A stretch of 64,000 bases of DNA. It comes from Marvinbryantia sp. (GTDB lineage Bacteria; Bacillota; Clostridia; Lachnospirales; Lachnospiraceae). The notes under the pieces are model-generated. The model saw nothing but the letters and a program-made list of their open reading frames with translations. It did not search any database and was not told the DNA's origin. The position numbers and the translations under genes are program-made. The DNA lies in the NCBI GenBank assembly GCA_016297895.1, contig JAEDFS010000003.1, forward strand, positions 37,758-101,757. Reading direction: 5' to 3'. Every line of letters begins with the position of its first letter. Positions within the stretch are counted from its first letter, which is position 1. Of this stretch, positions 60,268-64,000 are shown piece by piece.

Positions 60268-60837
60268 ATGAAAAAACAGATCTGGAAAGCCGGAAATATG
60301 ATCTATCCTCTTCCGGCAGTGATGGTAAGTTGCGGCCGGCCGGGAGAACGGCCCAATATCCTCACGGTGGCATGGACCGGAACCATCTGTACGAATCCTG
60401 CCATGCTGTATATTTCGGTGCGTCCGGAACGGTATTCTTATCCGATCATCCGGGAGACGGGGGAATTTGTGGTCAACCTGACCACAGACAAGCTGGCAAA
60501 AGAGACGGATTTCTGCGGGGTAAGATCCGGAGCGGACGTGGACAAGTTCCGATATCTTCATCTGACAGAGGAACCGTCCCGGTATATTCAGGCACCGGGA
60601 ATTGCCCAGTGCCCTGTGAACATCGAGTGCCGTGTTACGGAGGTAAAGGAGCTTGGTTCTCATCACATGTTTCTGGCAGAGGTGCTGGCAGTTCATGTGG
60701 ATGAAAGCTATCTGGATGAAAAAGGAAAATTTCATCTCAACGATACCGGCCTGATGGCCTATTCCCATGGGGAATATCGAAGCCTGGGAGGATTATTGGG
60801 GACCTTTGGCTACTCAGTGAAGAAGAAAAAACGATAA
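60268..60837 (+). CDS. Flavin reductase family protein
   Basis: 189 residues with the FMN-binding split-barrel fold. Segments: IYPLPAVMVSCGRPGERPNILTVAW, YISVRPERYSYPIIRETGEFVVNL and TEVKELGSHHMFLAEVLAVHVD. An RGD/flavin-reductase-type oxidoreductase; the partner oxygenase or electron acceptor is not in the window. The ATG is 10 bases from AAAGG; a GTG at 60262 is the alternative. Ten to fifteen bases after ppaC, so probably co-transcribed. Confidence 0.85.
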   Translation: MKKQIWKAGNMIYPLPAVMVSCGRPGERPNILTVAWTGTICTNPAMLYISVRPERYSYPIIRETGEFVVNLTTDKLAKETDFCGVRSGADVDKFRYLHLTEEPSRYIQAPGIAQCPVNIECRVTEVKELGSHHMFLAEVLAVHVDESYLDEKGKFHLNDTGLMAYSHGEYRSLGGLLGTFGYSVKKKKR

Positions 60838-60950
60838 ATTTTTTTACTATATTTAGTGAAAACAGGGCAAAGAGAGAAAAAACGGACACCAGATATTGTT
60901 TCATAATCATTTCAAATTGTGGAGAAACTATGTCAGAAAATTAATTTTTA

Positions 60951-61075
60951 TTTACAAACTGCGAGATTGTGATATAATGGTGTGAGATGTTTATAAGGGG
61001 AATTAGCATCTATCACACAGGCGCTGCAGCGTCAGGGACGATGCAGAGGCCAAAATGGAAATGCGGAAGCATTTC
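60951..61075 (+). promoter_or_regulatory. murA promoter and three-hairpin leader
   Basis: -35 TTTACA (60951-60956), 16-base spacer, -10 TATAAT (60973-60978). Then three consecutive stem-loops: GTGTGA-GATG pairing with CATC-TCACAC (60980-61018); CTGCA-CGTC with GACG-TGCAG (61024-61046); GAAATGC-GGAA-GCATTTC (61058-61075). No known riboswitch core is recognised. Confidence 0.65.
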
Positions 61076-61120
61076 TGATGCACGAGGGGAAAGAGTGTAA
61101 ATAAATATCAGAGGTGTCTC

Positions 61121-62413
61121 ATGGAACAATATATTATCAAAGGCGGGAACCCGTTGGTTGGCGAAGTAGAGATCGGCGGTGCAAAAAATGCAGCGCTGGG
61201 AATCCTGGCAGCAGCCATTATGACGGATGAAACCGTTCTTGTTGAGAATTTACCCGATGTACAGGACATAAATGTATTACTGGAGGCGATCAGCAAGATC
61301 GGCGCCAAAGTAGAAAGAGTGAGCAGAACAGCCGCACTGATCAATGGTTCGGGAATCGGACAGGTCAGCGTGGATTATGAGTATATCAAAAAGATCAGGG
61401 CATCCTACTATCTGCTGGGTGCATTGCTGGGAAAATACAAGAGAGCGGAAGTGCCTCTTCCGGGCGGCTGCAATATCGGCAGCAGACCCATCGATCTGCA
61501 TCTGAAGGGATTCAAGGCACTGGGTGCAAAGACCAGGATTTCTCATGGATCTATCATTGCAGAAGCAGAGACTCTCAGAGGAAATCATATTTATCTGGAT
61601 ACGGTTTCGGTGGGAGCGACTATTAATATTATGATGGCAGCTTCTATGGCAGAAGGCCGCACGACCATTGAAAACGCTGCCAAAGAACCTCATGTGGTAG
61701 ATGTGGCGAATTTCCTGAACAGTATGGGTGCTAATATCAAGGGCGCCGGAACAGATGTGATCCGTATCCGTGGCGTGGAGAGGCTTCATGCAACGGAATA
61801 TTCCATTATTCCTGACCAGATTGAAGCAGGTACCTTTATGTTTGCCGCAGCGGCAACAAAAGGGGATGTCATTGTGAAAAATGTGATCCCAAAGCATCTG
61901 GAAGCAACCTCAGCCAAGCTGGTGGAGATCGGATGCCAGGTAGAGGAATTTGATGATGCAGTCCGTGTGGTGGCGACCGGAAGACTTAATAATACCAATG
62001 TGAAGACCCTTCCCTATCCGGGATATCCTACGGATATGCAGCCCCAGATCGGTGTGACTCTGGCGCTGGCAAGGGGAACCAGTCTGGTGACGGAAAGTAT
62101 CTTTGAGAATCGTTTCAAATATGTGGACGAACTGATCCGCATGGGAGCAGATATTAAGGTGGAAGGCAACACGGCAGTGATTTACGGTACAGAGAAGCTG
62201 ACCGGAGCGAGAGTAAGTGCGCCGGATCTGCGGGCCGGAGCAGCCCTGGTAATCGCCGGGCTGGCTGCTGAGGGCATTACCATCGTGGATGATATTGTCT
62301 ATATTCAGAGGGGATATGAATATTTTGAAGAAAAACTTCGCAGTCTGGGCGCAGAGATCGAGAAGGTGTCCAGCGAGAAGGAGATCCAGAAATTCCGTCT
62401 GAGAGTAGGATGA
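61121..62413 (+). CDS. murA: UDP-N-acetylglucosamine 1-carboxyvinyltransferase
   Basis: 430 residues. First committed step of peptidoglycan synthesis: transfers enolpyruvate from PEP to UDP-GlcNAc. EPT fold with KNAALGILAA, the active-site loop PLPGGCNIGSRP whose Cys is the fosfomycin target, GVTLALARGTS-type motif and RAGAALVIAGLAAEG. GAGG precedes the ATG. The only cell-wall gene of the window and, apparently, a single-gene unit behind its own leader; metK follows after 303 bases. Confidence 0.95.
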   Translation: MEQYIIKGGNPLVGEVEIGGAKNAALGILAAAIMTDETVLVENLPDVQDINVLLEAISKIGAKVERVSRTAALINGSGIGQVSVDYEYIKKIRASYYLLGALLGKYKRAEVPLPGGCNIGSRPIDLHLKGFKALGAKTRISHGSIIAEAETLRGNHIYLDTVSVGATINIMMAASMAEGRTTIENAAKEPHVVDVANFLNSMGANIKGAGTDVIRIRGVERLHATEYSIIPDQIEAGTFMFAAAATKGDVIVKNVIPKHLEATSAKLVEIGCQVEEFDDAVRVVATGRLNNTNVKTLPYPGYPTDMQPQIGVTLALARGTSLVTESIFENRFKYVDELIRMGADIKVEGNTAVIYGTEKLTGARVSAPDLRAGAALVIAGLAAEGITIVDDIVYIQRGYEYFEEKLRSLGAEIEKVSSEKEIQKFRLRVG

Positions 62414-62445
62414 GTGAGAAATCTCAAAAAATCTCGAAAAACTGC

Positions 62446-62472
62446 TTGACTTTTATGCAGTCTGCGTATAAT
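62446..62472 (+). promoter_or_regulatory. Promoter of the SAM riboswitch-metK unit
   Basis: -35 TTGACT (62446-62451), 15-base spacer, consensus -10 TATAAT (62467-62472); the spacer is a little short. Confidence 0.7.
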
Positions 62473-62502
62473 GTATGACTTGCAGCAATTTCATAAAAAT
62501 AG

Positions 62503-62608
62503 CCTTTTATTCAGAGTGGTGGAGATACAAAGGATCTGTGAAGCCACGGCAACCCCTGCACAAGCGGGAAGGTGCCAGCCTGAGCGAGTGAACTCGAACA
62601 ATAAGAGG
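62503..62608 (+). ncRNA. SAM-I (S-box) riboswitch
   Basis: P1 is CCTTTTATT (62503-62511) with AATAAGAGG (62600-62608). Conserved core AGAGTGGTGGAG then GTGAAGCCACGGCAACC, with the second stem CCTGCACAAGCGGG and GGTGCCA. The order and spacing match the S-box class. Terminator 62626-62654 forms the off-state. It controls metK, so high SAM would switch off SAM synthesis. Confidence 0.96.
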
Positions 62609-62625
62609 ATTGTTTACAGAACCTG

Positions 62626-62654
62626 AACAGTCCGATTATACCGGGCTGTTTTTT
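62626..62654 (+). terminator. SAM riboswitch expression-platform terminator
   Basis: AACAGTCCG / CGGGCTGTT (one G-U) followed by T6. Confidence 0.92.
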
Positions 62655-62716
62655 AAACTTTCAGCTGGGGAATCCCCCGCCGGAATTTTCTATTTGAATA
62701 GTACAGGAGGAAGAAC

Positions 62717-63910
62717 ATGAGTAAAGAAAAACGTTTATTTACATCCGAGTCCGTTACAGAAGGACATCCCGATAAGATGTGCGATGCGATTTCCGATGCA
62801 GTGCTGGATGCCCTGCTGGAACAGGATCCCATGAGCCGTGTGGCATGTGAAACGGCAACAACGACCGGTCTTGTGCTGGTAATGGGAGAGATCACGACCA
62901 ATGCCTATGTGGATATTCAGAAGATCGTCCGTGATACCGTAAGGGAGATCGGATATACAAGAGGAAAATATGGATTTGACGCAGATACCTGCGGCGTGAT
63001 CACAGCTATCGACGAGCAGTCCGCAGACATTGCTCTTGGTGTGGACAAGGCTCTGGAAGCGAAAGAAAACACCATGTCTGATGATGAGATCGAAGCCATC
63101 GGAGCGGGAGATCAGGGAATGATGTTCGGCTATGCCACCAATGAGACAGAAGAATATATGCCTTATCCGATCTCTCTGGCACATAAGCTGGCTCTCCGGC
63201 TTACAAAAGTGCGCAAGGATGGAACACTGACCTATTTAAGACCGGATGGAAAGACTCAGGTTACCGTAGAATATGATGAAAACGACAAACCGGTCCGTCT
63301 GGATGCGGTGGTGCTTTCTACACAGCATGATCCGGATGTGACTCAGGAACAGATCCATGCAGATATTAAGAAATATGTGTTTGATGAGATCCTTCCGGCA
63401 GATATGGTAGATGAAAACACCAAGTTTTTTGTAAACCCCACAGGTCGTTTTGTAATCGGCGGACCTCACGGAGACAGCGGACTTACCGGACGTAAGATCA
63501 TCGTGGATACTTATGGCGGATATGCAAGACACGGCGGCGGAGCGTTCTCCGGCAAGGACTGTACCAAAGTAGACCGTTCTGCAGCGTATGCAGCTCGTTA
63601 TGCAGCAAAAAATGTGGTAGCGGCAGGACTGGCAGACAAGTGTGAGATCCAGCTTTCCTATGCCATCGGCGTGGCAAAACCGACTTCTGTTATGGTGGAT
63701 ACATTCGGCACCGGAAAGCTGTCAGATGAAAAGATTACCGATATTGTCCGTGAAAACTTCGACCTTCGTCCGGCAGGCATTATCAAAATGCTGGATCTGC
63801 GCAGACCGATCTACAAACAGACTTCTTCTTACGGACATTTTGGAAGAAATGACCTGGATCTGCCCTGGGAGAAGCTGGACAAGGCAGAAGAATTGAAAAA
63901 ATATCTGTAA
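62717..63910 (+). CDS. metK: S-adenosylmethionine synthetase
   Basis: 397 residues; makes SAM from methionine and ATP. Motifs: [36 protein letters not shown] (the hexapeptide loop), the phosphate-binding [14 protein letters not shown] and [26 protein letters not shown] precedes the ATG. Controlled by the SAM-I riboswitch upstream. No clear terminator before the window ends. Confidence 0.97.
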   Translation: MSKEKRLFTSESVTEGHPDKMCDAISDAVLDALLEQDPMSRVACETATTTGLVLVMGEITTNAYVDIQKIVRDTVREIGYTRGKYGFDADTCGVITAIDEQSADIALGVDKALEAKENTMSDDEIEAIGAGDQGMMFGYATNETEEYMPYPISLAHKLALRLTKVRKDGTLTYLRPDGKTQVTVEYDENDKPVRLDAVVLSTQHDPDVTQEQIHADIKKYVFDEILPADMVDENTKFFVNPTGRFVIGGPHGDSGLTGRKIIVDTYGGYARHGGGAFSGKDCTKVDRSAAYAARYAAKNVVAAGLADKCEIQLSYAIGVAKPTSVMVDTFGTGKLSDEKITDIVRENFDLRPAGIIKMLDLRRPIYKQTSSYGHFGRNDLDLPWEKLDKAEELKKYL

Positions 63911-63975
63911 GTATGACTTCTTTTTTATAAAAAATTTAGAAAACAGGTGTTTTGTTTAGGTGAAAACAGGGCTTC

Positions 63976-64000
63976 TTTATGCTATACTGTTTAGCATAAA
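63976..64000. other. Perfect 9-base inverted repeat at the window edge
   Basis: TTTATGCTA / TAGCATAAA with a seven-base loop. It contains TATACT, so it may be an operator over a promoter for a gene outside the window. Confidence 0.5.

Noticed and set aside
60985..61120. c-di-AMP (ydaO) riboswitch in the murA leader
   Set aside because: The conserved GCCG-type and GGGGGAACC-type cores of that class are absent.

Overview
The window is a 64-kb chromosomal piece of a low-to-moderate GC, anaerobic, spore-related Firmicute, most likely a gut Lachnospiraceae (Blautia/Mediterraneibacter type). The evidence is strong AGGAGG-type ribosome sites, TTGACA/TATAAT promoters, a RicT/SpmA sporulation background, a split set of type IV pilus genes, two surface proteins carrying a transglutaminase core and bacterial Ig-like domains, FecBCD- and Ugp-type ABC transporters, and SAM-I and c-di-GMP-I riboswitches. 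Nearly all of it is ordinary core chromosome. I see no prophage, no intact transposase, no CRISPR array, no rRNA and no tRNA.

Layout. 0-4.1 kb: a DNA/RNA maintenance operon (holB, ricT, trmN6, rsmI) in which rsmI runs in frame into an exported transglutaminase-like domain. 4.1-8.0 kb: a six-gene type IV pilus mini-operon ending in pilT. 8.0-9.3 kb: a c-di-GMP-I riboswitch plus terminator controlling a secreted PPEP/ATLF-type metalloprotease. 9.4-14 kb: spmA, then a phosphate module (Na/Pi symporter with a PhoP-box-like repeat, followed by a PhoP/PhoR pair). 14-19.6 kb: pdxY, a patatin lipase, class II aldolase, a DUF3786-like protein and a PIN/NYN-like protein with tandem repeats.

19.8-31.1 kb: a purine/molybdenum neighbourhood. 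xpt and a three-subunit xanthine dehydrogenase (xdhBCA) face a FecBCD-type ABC importer whose promoter region carries a ModE-box-like dyad and whose ATPase is fused to a THEP1-like NTPase. A xanthine/uracil-type permease follows. A three-gene membrane-protein operon lies between. 31-37.6 kb: a zinc-ribbon protein, a broken DUF4143 ATPase, an aldehyde/alcohol dehydrogenase pair, and a TetR-controlled ABC-2 exporter next to a pair of identical 17-bp inverted operator-like sites.

37.6-44 kb: a secreted protein, a PfkB kinase, aroK, a large repeat-bearing transglutaminase/BIG2 surface protein and a DUF6128-like gene whose start codon lies inside a terminator hairpin. 44.5-49.5 kb: a UgpBAE-type importer with a HAD-PHP fusion enzyme, probably for phosphodiester uptake and breakdown. 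49.6-64 kb: a second transglutaminase/BIG2 protein, glycerate kinase, a VOC protein, an ECF sigma/beta-propeller pair with a nested-hairpin leader, an S1 protein, a non-coding stretch rich in hairpins, a HAD phosphatase, a CBS-DRTGG pyrophosphatase, a flavin reductase, murA with a three-hairpin leader, and metK under a SAM-I riboswitch.

The observations most worth following are the riboswitch-metalloprotease unit, the possible molybdate importer next to xanthine dehydrogenase, the rsmI-transglutaminase fusion, the HAD-PHP fusion, the hairpin over the 43,154 start, and a dispersed structured repeat found at 16.9 and 57.4 kb in opposite orientations.
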